64,000 nucleotides of DNA from Aotearoamyces nothofagi. Its lineage: Eukaryota; Ascomycota; Leotiomycetes; Leotiales; Tympanidaceae. Positions 40,765 through 51,885 of this stretch are shown here, in pieces. Each line of letters begins with the position of its first letter. Within the stretch, counting starts at the first letter, position 1. Below the pieces are notes generated by a model. That model was not told the DNA's origin and ran no database searches. It saw only the letters and a list, made by a program, of their open reading frames with translations. The translations under genes were made by a program, and so were the position numbers. The DNA is taken from assembly GCA_015345905.1 (NCBI GenBank), contig JADDTR010000030.1, forward strand, positions 186,001 through 250,000, read 5' to 3'.

Positions 40765-43185
40765 TTAGACGCCCCTGTCATCAGCAAGCATGTATTCCAG
40801 GAGAGCACTCAGCAACGGAGGGCTCATATCAAGAGCCAGCAGTCGACTAATCCGTACGCTCCTGCTGGCCTTTGCCGTTACCGCGTTCCAGATATCCGAC
40901 TTCAAGTTAAAGCTGATCTGTGCCTGATCGACAATGGGAAACAAATGCTTCTCGATGGCCGTTTGGTCCAACTGCGGATCGCTGCCCAAATTGACAGATA
41001 TGGTTGAAGAAGTTGGAACCGATTCGACGAGAACCTCCGTTCGTCCATGGAGAATTACGACCTCTGGCTCGGCAACAGATTTGCCATTGATTGATACTTG
41101 CACGTCGCGTTCTGATGTAAGACCAACGAAGCTGAGCTTCCATTCGCGGATTTTGGGAATAGAGCTGCTCGAAGAAGCAGGTCCGATTGTTACTAAACCA
41201 GTTTGTTGCTTGAATAGCATAGATGTGGAAACTATTTCTACATCCCCAATTCCACTGCCATTTCCATCATCTTCAAGCAATTCAAACTCTCCATCGGCTC
41301 CTACTATGATAATAATCTCGAGAACAGTCGGGTTTGAACCACCGTTGGCAGGGACAAGAGCGCCGTCAAGGGGAATAATACTGCCTTCTCGAGCAAGAAC
41401 AGGATAGTCTGCCAATGTGCGATGGAACTGAACTTTTCGATCGCCGTCATATACTGCGGCTGAGAATATGTCAGCATAACGCCCCGGTGGTAGCCATGCG
41501 CTTGTCTGGGCCTGCCGAGTTGAAGGGTCAATAGGAGCTGTAATAGGAGCAACAAGAAGCTGGGATCCAAAGAGGAATTGATTCTTGAGATGGTATGCTT
41601 CTCCGGACTTTGGATAGTCCCAATACATTGGTTTGACCAGAGGGGTGCCGTCACGAGCTGATAGAACATTCATAGTATACAGATATGGCATCAATCGATG
41701 GCGGTATTGAAGTGCCGTAATCATTGCTTTATGCGCTTCGGTCCCAAAAGTCCACGGCTCCTTGGTGTTGAAAGGGTTGTTTGAAGAATGGAGCCTCAAA
41801 ATCGGAGAGAAGACTCCAAGCTGTAGCCAACGTGTGGCAAGTTCGTCGCTTTTGCTACCGTTCATGTGGCCACCAATATCATGACTCCACCAGCCATATC
41901 CAATATTAGAGGCAGTGGCAGTGAACTCTGGCTGGAATTTGAGTGAATCCCATGTAACAATTGCGTCTCCGGAAAATCCTACAGGGTACCGATGACTACC
42001 AGGACCTGCGTATCGTGAGAATGTCAAGGGTCGGTTTTCGCCACGCGCGTTATCTAGGAAGTGGAAGTGATTTAGCATCCAGAGAGGGTCAACGCCTGGG
42101 ATCCTAGAAAAGGCACCTTGCTGCCAGTCGACCCACCAGAAGTCAACGCCATCTTTCTCAAGATAGCGATGCAAGACGTTGAAATAAGCATTGAAGAATT
42201 TCTTGTTCGTAGCATCGAAGACAATAGGATCTTCGTTTTTTGTTTCATGGCCAACATCCTTGGCCATCTTGTTATAGACCTCTTCGTGGCTTCGTACCCC
42301 ATCAGCTGGGTGGACGTTCAGGGTGACCTTCAAGTCCCTGTCATGCAACGATTTGAGGAACCTGGCTGGATCTGGAAACAGCTCTTCGTTCCAGCTATAT
42401 CCCGTCCAGCCACTTCCATGCTTTGGATCTATGTCGACCTTATGCCAATCCATATCCAACACGCTGACTGACAGTGGGGCTTTCTCCTTACTAAATAGAT
42501 CCATGAGCTCAATATACTCGTCTGCGCTGTATGGGTAATAGCGGCTCCACCAATTTCCAAGAGCCCATCGTGGGAGTAATGGTGGGTTACCTGAGACTGC
42601 ATAAAAGGCCTTCATTGCTTCTTGGTAGTCGTTGCCGTAGGCAAATATATAGCCATCAATTCGATACCCTGGGCAGCGTGCTCCTACCCATCCATCCGAA
42701 TCAAAGAGCATAGTGTCCGAATCATCGATTCCAGCAAAGCCATTTGCTGAAAGAACGCCCGGTCCAAGTGGAATGCGCCCATCAGCCTCGTCGAGAGTGC
42801 GTGCGGTGCCCCCGAGGTCGTGAATTGGTTCACCAAATCGCCATGTGCTGTGCCAATCAGACACATTTCCTAATACCTGAAGGAAGAAGCCATTCGGACT
42901 GAATGATTTCTTGTTGTAAGCCAAGCGAAATCTGTCAGTCACGATCTCGAACCCGTCACTTGTATCAATAACACGGAATTTAGGCACTGATAGATTGCGC
43001 TTTATTGCAAAGGTTGAAGCTCTATCTTCGAAAACGCCGTCGTCAGCCCATTCATAGCGAATAAGCCCGTCGGTGAGTATAGTAAATCGATATTTGCAAT
43101 TTGATCCTCCAACGATTGCATCTCCATTAGCTAAAGGTGATGTTCGAAATATCTGATGAGGCAGTATCTGGCTTGACTCGCTCAT
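40765..43185 (-). CDS. Glycoside hydrolase family 31 alpha-glycosidase
   Basis: An intronless frame. The first true ATG is at 43185 (MSESSQILPHQIF), giving 806 residues; the longer open frame upstream begins only with TTG. The layout is typical GH31: an N-terminal beta-sandwich, a (beta/alpha)8 barrel and C-terminal beta domains. In the barrel, VLDMDWHKVDID is the substrate-side strand. DFWWVDWQQG carries the expected nucleophile Asp (about residue 353), and PVGFSGDAIVTWDSL carries the acid/base Asp (about 407). GWWSHDIGGHM and FSPILRLHSS are further family signatures. No signal peptide is seen, so the enzyme is probably intracellular. Family members cleave alpha-glucosides, alpha-xylosides and related linkages. 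The W-V-D-W-Q-Q nucleophile context differs from the W-x-D-M-N-E of classic alpha-glucosidases, so the substrate should be left open. Confidence 0.9.
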   Translation of the reverse strand: MSESSQILPHQIFRTSPLANGDAIVGGSNCKYRFTILTDGLIRYEWADDGVFEDRASTFAIKRNLSVPKFRVIDTSDGFEIVTDRFRLAYNKKSFSPNGFFLQVLGNVSDWHSTWRFGEPIHDLGGTARTLDEADGRIPLGPGVLSANGFAGIDDSDTMLFDSDGWVGARCPGYRIDGYIFAYGNDYQEAMKAFYAVSGNPPLLPRWALGNWWSRYYPYSADEYIELMDLFSKEKAPLSVSVLDMDWHKVDIDPKHGSGWTGYSWNEELFPDPARFLKSLHDRDLKVTLNVHPADGVRSHEEVYNKMAKDVGHETKNEDPIVFDATNKKFFNAYFNVLHRYLEKDGVDFWWVDWQQGAFSRIPGVDPLWMLNHFHFLDNARGENRPLTFSRYAGPGSHRYPVGFSGDAIVTWDSLKFQPEFTATASNIGYGWWSHDIGGHMNGSKSDELATRWLQLGVFSPILRLHSSNNPFNTKEPWTFGTEAHKAMITALQYRHRLMPYLYTMNVLSARDGTPLVKPMYWDYPKSGEAYHLKNQFLFGSQLLVAPITAPIDPSTRQAQTSAWLPPGRYADIFSAAVYDGDRKVQFHRTLADYPVLAREGSIIPLDGALVPANGGSNPTVLEIIIIVGADGEFELLEDDGNGSGIGDVEIVSTSMLFKQQTGLVTIGPASSSSSIPKIREWKLSFVGLTSERDVQVSINGKSVAEPEVVILHGRTEVLVESVPTSSTISVNLGSDPQLDQTAIEKHLFPIVDQAQISFNLKSDIWNAVTAKASRSVRISRLLALDMSPPLLSALLEYMLADDRGV

Positions 43186-44030
43186 CTTCGTAGATGTTAG
43201 TTTTAAGAAAGGCAAGGGCCTATTCTTAGACAAGGCGGCTTATGATATAGTCAGTCGTAATGAAGGTGAAGTAGGGTAGCGTATCAGAAAATTATGAAAC
43301 TTCCTCGGAGATCTAAAGTGGGTGCTTTCATTTATCGATTTAAGAAACTTGGAACAGCTGGCATGAGGCGCTTACTGCCAAGATCGTCTCGAAAAGGGGA
43401 AGGTGCAACCGAATTGTTTGCTTCACTTGTCAGACAACAGAATTCTAACCTCTAATTCTCAAGATCGTCGTCGGGGGGTTTCCGGGTTTCCTATAAATAC
43501 GAGTTCAAACATACCACAGTGAGGCTTCAATGACCTCATGCCTGCAGGTCTGCGCCGTCATTGTAAACGATTGGCGCTCGACGCAGTACAGCCGATTCGC
43601 TCATAAACAACATTTGACACCATAAGAGTGGGAAGTGTTTTGTAATAATAAATAATTGAGCGTTGAAGATAAGTATGTTCAATAAGATTTGTAGCAGTAT
43701 ATTCTAAGGGCTATTAGAAAGCATAGAGACAATATCATTTGAAAGTTTGAAACTGTACGCCCGTGACCGGCCGTCAGACCCATTCCCGACAGCAGTTCAT
43801 GGGTAGAGCTTTGTAGCTCGTCGTGACATATGATTTCAATTCAGATCAAATAAAGCTTTCTGAATCCTTATAGAATAGAACAACAAATGATCTATTATTG
43901 TTTTACGTGAATGTATCCAACTCAAAACGCACCTAACGATACCTGCCTTTCGCTCACCCATTTCTGAAAACCTGGTTGCTAAAATACTCCATAACCACCT
44001 TATCATGATAATCACTTCACCAATACCGTG
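43186..44030. other. Intergenic, promoter of GH31 and 3' flank of RdRP
   Basis: 845 bp without a gene. The part next to 43185 includes an upstream in-frame TTG stretch and probably the GH31 leader. The rest is AT-leaning. Confidence 0.4.
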
Positions 44031-47000
44031 TTAGTCATCATCCACCTCCCCCACATCTGGCATCTCACTCTCCGACCCGGCTTCCCAAAACCTCGGGTCG
44101 TGCTCTTCAGATTGCATGAGCTTGACGTACGTTGCATCGGGCTTCAACATTGAATACATTTCCGGAATGATAGCTACCATTCCGTTCCCATACATAGCCT
44201 TCAGCTGCGCAAGCTGTTTGCCTGCCATCCACCATACGAAATTACTTACATAGTCGCGGCGACATGTAGCAAACGCTACCGAAGCTTTGAGCAGCTCCCA
44301 CGTGGATAATTCTGGATTCGAAATGCCTGGCAAGGTAAGGGCTTGTGTGAAGGGCGTGTCGGTCGCTGGCTTGATACTGATGTATTTTGCGTAGATATTT
44401 GTGAGGGTAGCTCCAAACCCTGACTTGTATTCGTCCTTCTCGTCCATCTTTAATCCAATGAAATGAGCCGACCAAGCGGATTTTACATCCATCACATCTC
44501 TCTCGAGCTTCCAAAGCATATCACCCCACTCCTTGGACATAATTGCTTTCATCTTGGCATATTGGGCAAGTTTGACAACATCATCATCCCAGTATTGCGC
44601 ATCGTGGAGGCTGTTGTTGAATTCTGTCAGGGTCTTCTCAATAGTTTTTTCTGCCACCTCGAACTTCAGGTAGTCTAAGATGTGTTTAGATCTACCTTCT
44701 AGCTTGTTTCCCTTGTAAAATGGCTGTTTTACCTTGTCCTGTATTACCTCTTTCTTGATACGGTCCCAGTCCGCCTCGGAGAACGTGTAACCCTGTTTGG
44801 CCTGGTCCACCAGACAGCTAAGTAAGGTACTTAGGAAAACCGCTTCGTATTCGCGAACACTATCCTGGGTATAGCAAAGACACTCTTTGAAGTTTGTACA
44901 TATGCCAAGTAAGCTCCGTTGTAGATTGAAGTCAAACCCTCGTTCCAAGAATACCGCTACTGGGTCCGGGTGTCGCTCTCGTAGCAGGTCAGAGTATGTC
45001 CGTTTGTCCTGTGATATAAAGCCAAGCTTGGGCAAATCTGGGCACACAGGCATATCTGCGTTTTGAAAGTTCTTCACAAGTGTATTATCCCAACAAACCC
45101 ATGCAATGTCCCCGTCATAGTCACCGCCGGATAGCATCTTGGCTAGCGGAAAGTTTCCTTTCGAGGAAAATACTATCACGTCTTTCAATGCCATAAGTTC
45201 CGTCTTAAAAACAGCTCTGACCCGCTGAATGTCACTCACATAGTGAGCGGGTGATCTTGCTACCAAGACATCCATACTGTCTAGGAGTACTTCAGAGAAT
45301 CCTGATACTTCATCTTTGAAATTATTAGAAAACCCCAAATGAACTTCATTCGGTTCTAGTACCCCAGTGAAGTCAACCGCCATGTAGACATAGGCGGATC
45401 GGCCAACACTGATATTCAATCTGGATTTAAGCACATCGCATTTGTTTGAATATGCCTTCCATGCTAGGTCCTTGAGATAGCGTAGCTTCTTTGGATCAAA
45501 ACCTGCGTCCAAGAGCATATTGAGCTTTTCGCCAAGTAATATAGGTAACCCAGCCTCGTAAGGAACTTTGCGATACTTGATCCTTTCCTTTATGCCTGGG
45601 TTGCTGTCGCGGACCCACTTCCGAAATGACTGAGTACTGTCCATTGCTGCCCGCTGGCATGCAATCTCATGTGACAGGCCGTTTTCAAGCAATTTTGATA
45701 TGGCGTCACGCATCCCTTCCTTAGAGATCCCGCGGTCTTCCAGCAGAGGCAGGAGTTGGAGATTCAACGCGGCAGACTTTAGCGGATTTGACCAGCGAAG
45801 TACCTCAAACGTGCGATGGTCTTGGTCGCTATCGAACTGAATTACTTTATCGTCAATGCCTTTCCATTTCAGCTGCGATGGAAAGATCTCGATCCAAATT
45901 TTGTCGCCTGTGTCTCGCACATCAACAATCCACAATCCTTTCGCACCTCCAATTCTTCCTTGAAAACCACTTGGAATATGATCAAGGTGAAGAATCTCAG
46001 CGATTTTAAAGGCCAACCTTTTTGATAGCTGCCCACAGCCGTCGTTCATCACCTCATGTCCATTCTTGGACATGAGATCCTGTTTCTTGTACTTCATTTG
46101 GTTCGGGCTAAGAACTACTGTAGCATAAGTCCTACTCAGCCCTAGAATTAAACATGGTTAGCAATTATTACCTAACAGAAGCCTTGGTCTGGTACCTAAG
46201 GCAATCCTAGAAAACAATTTCAAGAATGGTTGTTCCAAATTCGCCTCCAACGGAATCAACCAATTCAGCAAAGCTGTGATCGTCATCCTCGTGTGCTCCG
46301 TAGGTAGTTCATCTTTCAGTGGCTTGGTTCTTTTTGCCTGGAAATTCAGACCATCTACTGCGAAGAAGTAGAGGCGATTGTTCGCGCTGCTACTGAGCTC
46401 TTCCTTGGCTGTCAACTGAAGATCTAGTTTCTTACGCTCAGCGTCTTTGACATAGAAGGGCTTCCACTCCATGCCTAAAAATCTGTGCACGTCATGTACG
46501 ACCCATTGGACAATCATCTGGCGACCTATATTACTAGTTTGTTGTAACAACTTTGGCAACTTACGACCAGAAAGACTTGGCATCGTAACCTCTAAAAATC
46601 TATCGTTGCCGAATCTTCGACTAAGCCGATGAGAGGGTTCAGTTCTTAATGGCCGGAGTTGAAATTGGAAGAAGGGGCCTTCCACATTAGTGCTAAAATG
46701 TAATATAGCAGACAGCACAACACCTTTGAAAGCACCAGATTTAAAGTTAGACTTGCTCGCAGTCCAGGCATCATGTGGAGACTTTTCCGGAAACCTTTTG
46801 CCTTTAAGGACAGGTTGGGTTTTGAGGAAGCGCCATAGCACATCGTAATCAAGCAAGCTGGAAATGAGGGGTACAGAGAGATCAGTCATAGGGACACCGC
46901 AATATAAGAAGACACGAGTAATCTCATATCGTAGGCATAGTGGCGCCTTTTCCAAGCACGATGGCAATGCAGCTAAATGGCGAGTTAGCTCAATTTTCAA

Positions 47001-48376
47001 AGATATATAAAATGCTCGAGGTATATTTCAGGAGTCACGCAACCTGCCGGCTGACAAGGTTCCGTGGAAATTTCCAGATGATCTAGATATAGCAAATATA
47101 TTGTGAAAAAACGGTTGAGATAATTGGAATATTATATAAAGCTGTAAGATTGCCCAAGAAGTATAACTAACTTACGGAAGACGCTCTGCAGTCGTTTTTT
47201 CAATACGCTTTCCAAACTGGAATCCAGAATGGCAATCTCTGGGGCTTTCACCTCATCGGTAAATTCACATCCCATGAGGGGTTCTTTAAGGAGTTCATCG
47301 GTGAAATTCTGATCTTCCCACGTACTACCATATTGGCTGCTATCAAAGGGTTGGGTGTCGTTTGGTTGGCTAGATTCAAATGAATTGTTCGTGGCATGCT
47401 TCTCTGTAGCAGGGTCTATTGTAGAAGTCTCTGTGGTAGCAGTAGTGATAGAGGTGTTTACAGAAGGGATCGTCGAAAAGACGGTTGATGCGTTGGATGT
47501 AAAGCTAGTACCTAGTGTATTTGTAATAGATGTAGTCTTCAATTTACTTCGCGAAGCCGGCCGATTGTTTTTTGGGAAAATAGAATTGCTAGCAGCAGGA
47601 AAATCTTTTGAAGCTGACGAAGGAGACTGTGCCTTCGTTATGGGCGGCAACTTGGGCAGATCCGTTTCTATTGTCTTAACTGGGACGGATTCCACTGCAT
47701 GGACAATATTGCGAGAAGGCTTCTCGTTCGCAGAAGGACACTTTGGCTTTTTAAGACCTGACGCATTATCTGAGAATTCATCCGATGGCCTCTTACCACG
47801 TCTTAGGACATCTAGGCTTATTGGAATGGGGGTATCGACCAGTTTGTTGCTGTGTGAAGCCGACTGAGACTTCGGTGTCGTTGTTGCATCCTCACTAAAG
47901 GACCTTGATTTGGTAAATGATCTGCTCGCAGCTTTTGCCTTTTCATAGGGGTCCTTTAGTTGATGATGTAAACAATCAAGCAGCTGCTGGCGATGGCCTT
48001 GGCCAGAGTTTATCTCGGCGACACACGAATCCAGAGAATCCAGAGAAGTGGGCAGCATATCACGGTCGGCATTTGGCTTGAAGATCCAGCCTTTCTGACC
48101 GGCACGGGCACTATGTTCGAAGACCTCAACTGCTGTGGTAAGTGCTTGCTTGTCCTTCAAGAAGAGAAATCTGATCTTGAAGGCGCATTCCCTTCCGCAT
48201 GCTGCATCGACAGCAAGCCGCTGCGAAAGCCTCCGCTGCGGCGAATCTCCAGGCTTCGACACCTCAATATTCAAGTTCCACCTCCTCGAGAGGTCGGTGA
48301 TGTATTCATCAATCTCGGCGCTTCCTCCCGTTGCAAGTCCCCGTCTAGTCGGCGTGCCTGGCGCCGCGGGGATCAT
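44031..48376 (-). CDS. RNA-dependent RNA polymerase of RNA silencing (QDE-1/SAD-1 type)
   Basis: Three exons read on the minus strand, 48376-47176, 46972-46196 and 46141-44031, with introns of 203 and 54 nt (branches CTAAC), give 1362 residues; Neurospora QDE-1 has 1402. The start is the first ATG (MIPAAPGTPTRRGLATGG). The N-terminal 400 residues are poorly conserved and Ser-rich. The first intron joins LKKRLQSVF to PALPSCLEKAPL, and the second joins FSRIAL to GLSRTYATVVLS, both reading naturally. Catalytic GGDYDGDIAWVCWD lies near residue 995, close to the DYDGD at 1007-1011 of QDE-1; all three Asp are present. GEVMNDG-type and SHRLSRRFGNDRFLE blocks are also intact. The enzyme copies single-stranded or aberrant RNA into dsRNA for Dicer, in quelling or meiotic silencing; which paralogue this is cannot be told. 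An optional in-frame 39-nt intron lies at 46526-46564. Confidence 0.93.
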
Positions 48377-48880
48377 AGCCTTGCCGTTAAGGTGGATATT
48401 TCGTCTCCGGAAGTGACTGGTCGGCAATGGCCTGAAGCGAGAGGAATGCTGAAGGATAGACTTCAGTCAGAAATGAGAAATGACAGATGAGGCGTAACAG
48501 AGCCCAGCAGACGGCGAGAAGCACAACTTTGAACAGAACATCGACGCGTGTCGGGGCGCGTAAAGTGGAACGGGGTTGATTCAGCTGCGACACTGGCTGT
48601 TGCCTCAGGAACAGAGACAGGCAGAAATAAGATTGAGACCTCGCCGCCCTAAAGTACAGCGCAAGTTGTCTCTATCAGGGATTGAGATTGAGACGGATAA
48701 GCTTGGCTTATCGCTATCAGAACACCCCGCTGCGGGCCAAGGGGATGCACTTTTCAACTTTTCAACCTCGCAATATATCTCCCTCGTAGTCTTTGGATTG
48801 CAGCTTTGTTTCTAGCTCGACAACCGCTGGAACGGGTTTGGGCTAGGACTCAGACGCCCACATTGCCGCTTTCAACCATC
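48377..48880. promoter_or_regulatory. Shared divergent promoter, RdRP and nickel transporter
   Basis: 504 bp between the RdRP ATG (48376, minus) and the transporter ATG (48881, plus). Both promoters and leaders must lie here. The open frame upstream of 48376 starts only with TTG. No factor site is assigned. Confidence 0.55.
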
Positions 48881-50216
48881 ATGATGGCACGATTTCTGGG
48901 CAGTATTACCTCTCGGATCCCGCCTCGACTTCGACTACTCCCCTTCCCCGCCGTTCGTATCATAGCGATTCTTGTCTTTGTGAACATCTTGGTTTGGGTT
49001 GTTGTCGCTGTGGTTCTCCGGTCTCATCCGGTGCTTTCGTCAACTGCTCTGCTGTCGTATACTCTTGGCCTCCGCCATGCACTCGATGCAGATCACATCT
49101 CTGCTATTGACCTCATGACACGCCGGTTAGTAGCCACCGGATCAAAGCCAGTCACGGTTGGCATGTGGTTTAGCCTTGGCCATTCTACAATTGTCTGCAT
49201 CACCTGCATCGTAGTTGCTGCTACGAGCGGTGCGCTAGAGGATAGGTTCGAAGGGTTCAGAGCAGTGGGAGGGATAATAGGCACTGCTGTGAGCGCTGCC
49301 GTCTTGCTGATTCTCGGGATCGGAAATGCTTGGATCCTGGTAAAGCTGGTGAGAAGACTCAGAGAAGTATTGAAGGAAGAGGTCTACGAAGACAGGATAT
49401 GCGGGACAGGCGATAGAGGGCTGGGACTTGATGGAGGCGGAATCCTAGTGAGGCTTTTCAAACGAGTCTTCCAATTCATTGATAGACCCTGGAAGATGTA
49501 TCCACTGGGCGTACTCTTTGGTCTTGGGTTTGATACAAGCAGCGAAATCGCTGTATTGGGCATTGCTTCACTGGAAGGAGCAAAAGGAACCAGTATATGG
49601 CTGATTCTCCTATTTCCACTTCTATTTACTGGTACGATTTTGCTCTCTATTCTGCATTTGCTGAATCTCTACTCGTTTATTTATATTGTTCAAGATGCGG
49701 CTCAAATACAATGCCCCCCCCCATCTTCTGACGACTTCTTTTAATGCTTCATTACTCTTAATGGCCTATAACTAATATAATACAGCCGGCATGTGCCTCC
49801 TCGATACTACAGACGGTGCTCTAATGATGACACTATATACATCCACTGCCCTGGCTCGAGATACTGTTGCTATTCTATATTATTCTATCGTTTTGACAGC
49901 TATAACGGTAGTGGTGGCGACGTTCATTGGCATCATTCAACTGCTCTCTCTAATATCGAATGCTGCATCACCCAGAGGGGCATTCTGGGACGGTGTGGAT
50001 AACATCGGGGATCATTATGATATTGTCGGTGGAGTTATATGTGGCACATTTGTATTTGTAGGCGCTGCTTCGGTGGTACTATATCGCCCCTGGAGGCGAA
50101 GAATAGATCGTAGGAGGGACGCAAGGCGGGTGGAGAGTATTGAACTGCAGGTATTCGATAAAGAAACCCAAGAAGAGAAGGATACTGGAGACAGTGGTGC
50201 GCATTTGACGCCTTGA
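48881..50216 (+). CDS. NiCoT-family high-affinity nickel/cobalt transporter
   Basis: Two exons, 48881-49631 and 49786-50216, with a 154-nt intron (GTACGA..ATACAG), give 393 residues, the normal size. The start is ATG 48881 (MMARFLGSITSRIPPRL). The family signature in helix II, RHALDADHI (H-x4-D-H), is at about residues 65-73. LGHSTIV, LGFDTSSEIAVLGI and, across the splice, LLFTAGMCLLDTTDGALM are the other NiCoT motifs. Seven to eight membrane helices are evident. The family imports Ni2+ (and/or Co2+) across the plasma membrane; in fungi the nickel serves urease. The C-terminal tail is charged (RPWRRRIDRRRDARR). If the intron is retained, the frame stays open for about 37 codons and ends at 49742-49744, losing the second half. 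Confidence 0.92.
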
Positions 50217-51051
50217 GATATTCTGGAATCTATCAGAGACAGAAGCTCACTAGACCTGAGTGGAGTGTTTCGGCGTCATCATCTGTCCCAACCAGGTAAA
50301 ATCTTGCTTATTATGAATATCTGAAATATTACCTGAAGAAGCGATACAGCTGCTGTAGAAGAACTTGATCTTATGGAAGTGCTAGATTGTACTGAAATTC
50401 AGATTGCTTCCGTTTGAGGTGTAAGTAACTACAGATCGAATGACAACGAGCGCTATGAACTTCTAGTCAAGTGTCTTCATTGTAGAAGACTGTAGGCGTA
50501 CAAAAATGATTAGTGTGCCTAAATTGCTGCTTGTATATATATAGAGAAGTTTTCCAAGGCAGCCTGCATATAGGTAGATGAAAGAGGCGCTTTGTAGTTT
50601 TTATAAGTGCAAATGCATAACACAAAACGTGAAAGAATATTCGCAAGTTTACATCATAGAAAATAATGATACTAGTTATCTATACTCTTATCGTGGATTA
50701 CTAGCCGCAGTTCTTGGCAGATTTATTTATATATATAGCTGCTATTGTCCACTGACGAGAGGTTCAATATCAGTTTTGATTGTTTAATGCCACTTGCCAG
50801 TAAGCTACCAAGAAACTGTTTACTAATGACAAAATTTTGAAGTAGATAAAAGACGAGAGTAGATCTCAATATAAAAAGCATCTGTCAATCACAAAAAGAA
50901 GCCCTTTCGCCAATATTAAGACACAATGGTAATGTCAGATTTTGCTTAGTCGTCGAGAAAATGCGTTGCGTATTGTATTTAAACTATTTTGCTTCTCACA
51001 TACGAGAACCGCAATAAAAGTACCTTCTAGTCACTGACAACAGAATGAAAG
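50217..51051. other. AT-leaning intergenic, no gene seen
   Basis: About 830 bp between the transporter and the 277-aa orphan. Short open frames have no motifs. A TATATATATA stretch occurs at about 50,533-50,542 and again near 50,730. Confidence 0.4.
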
Positions 51052-51885
51052 ATGGATATCATACGTGCCCTTGAGGCCAACGAAACTGACCATGAAGCCT
51101 ACAACGCGACACTGGACGCACACCAAGAGTGGTTGCAACAGCATATCACCGCCCCCACGCCAACGATTAGCGTCCCCGTCGTCACCATGGGTAGGGGTGT
51201 GCGTAAGACAACTCCCGAATTGGATGCGCTCGCGCCGTATCTTCCTGGAGAGACAGAGGTTCAGTTCAAGCGACGCCGTGCAAAGGAGGCAGAACGCCGC
51301 CGCAATGATCGTGCTCGAGGCGAGCGTACCCGAGCTGCCAGATCCCCTCCCAAGGAAGTAGTTGAAAAGGAAAAAGATTGGATGGGTAACCCAATCCTCG
51401 CCGGCCTCGCTGTGCGTCTACTAGGCAAGATCACCAAGATCTCTACAACCGCTACTTGGACCTGTCGCATTGGATCAAAGGAAAAAACCACGGGAGAGAT
51501 TGTATACCAGCGTGGCATTGTCATGATCCTGCATACCCTCGCACCAGTGATGTCACTTGGAATGACTGCGGAAGAGGCCATAGAGAGTCTGGAAGAGAAA
51601 TATAAGACGAAGTTTTCCCGAGAGACCAAGAAGATCATCACTGACATGGCGGCAAAGCCAGCACTTCAACTCCTTGTCGACGCCTTTGGAATCGGCATCT
51701 TGGTGGTCACTTCACGCATTGCAGATGACAAGGTTTGGGGTATGAGCAAGGAGGATGCCGAAAAGTTGATCGAGTTGATGAAGGAGGAAATTCCTGCTAC
51801 GCTCAAGAACTGCATGCACGTCAACTGTCGGGTTGCTGAAATGTTTGGAGATTTGAAGGAACTTGCTAAGACTTGGAAGTATTAG
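51052..51885 (+). CDS. Orphan protein, 277 aa
   Basis: An intronless frame from ATG 51052 (MDIIRALEANETDHEAYN). I do not recognise the family. Residues 1-35 look like an acidic helix. Residues 73-98 are strongly basic (KRRRAKEAERRRNDRARGER), a possible nuclear or nucleic-acid-binding segment. Residues about 110-277 look like a compact, mostly helical domain (GMTAEEAIESLEEKYKTKF, then DAFGIGILVVTSRIADD). There is no signal peptide or clear membrane helix. Codon choice is C/G-ending and regular, and the frame is long compared with its AT-leaning flanks, which supports a real gene. Lack of introns and a lone position between better-known genes leave open a recent or lineage-specific origin. Confidence 0.65.
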   Translation: MDIIRALEANETDHEAYNATLDAHQEWLQQHITAPTPTISVPVVTMGRGVRKTTPELDALAPYLPGETEVQFKRRRAKEAERRRNDRARGERTRAARSPPKEVVEKEKDWMGNPILAGLAVRLLGKITKISTTATWTCRIGSKEKTTGEIVYQRGIVMILHTLAPVMSLGMTAEEAIESLEEKYKTKFSRETKKIITDMAAKPALQLLVDAFGIGILVVTSRIADDKVWGMSKEDAEKLIELMKEEIPATLKNCMHVNCRVAEMFGDLKELAKTWKY

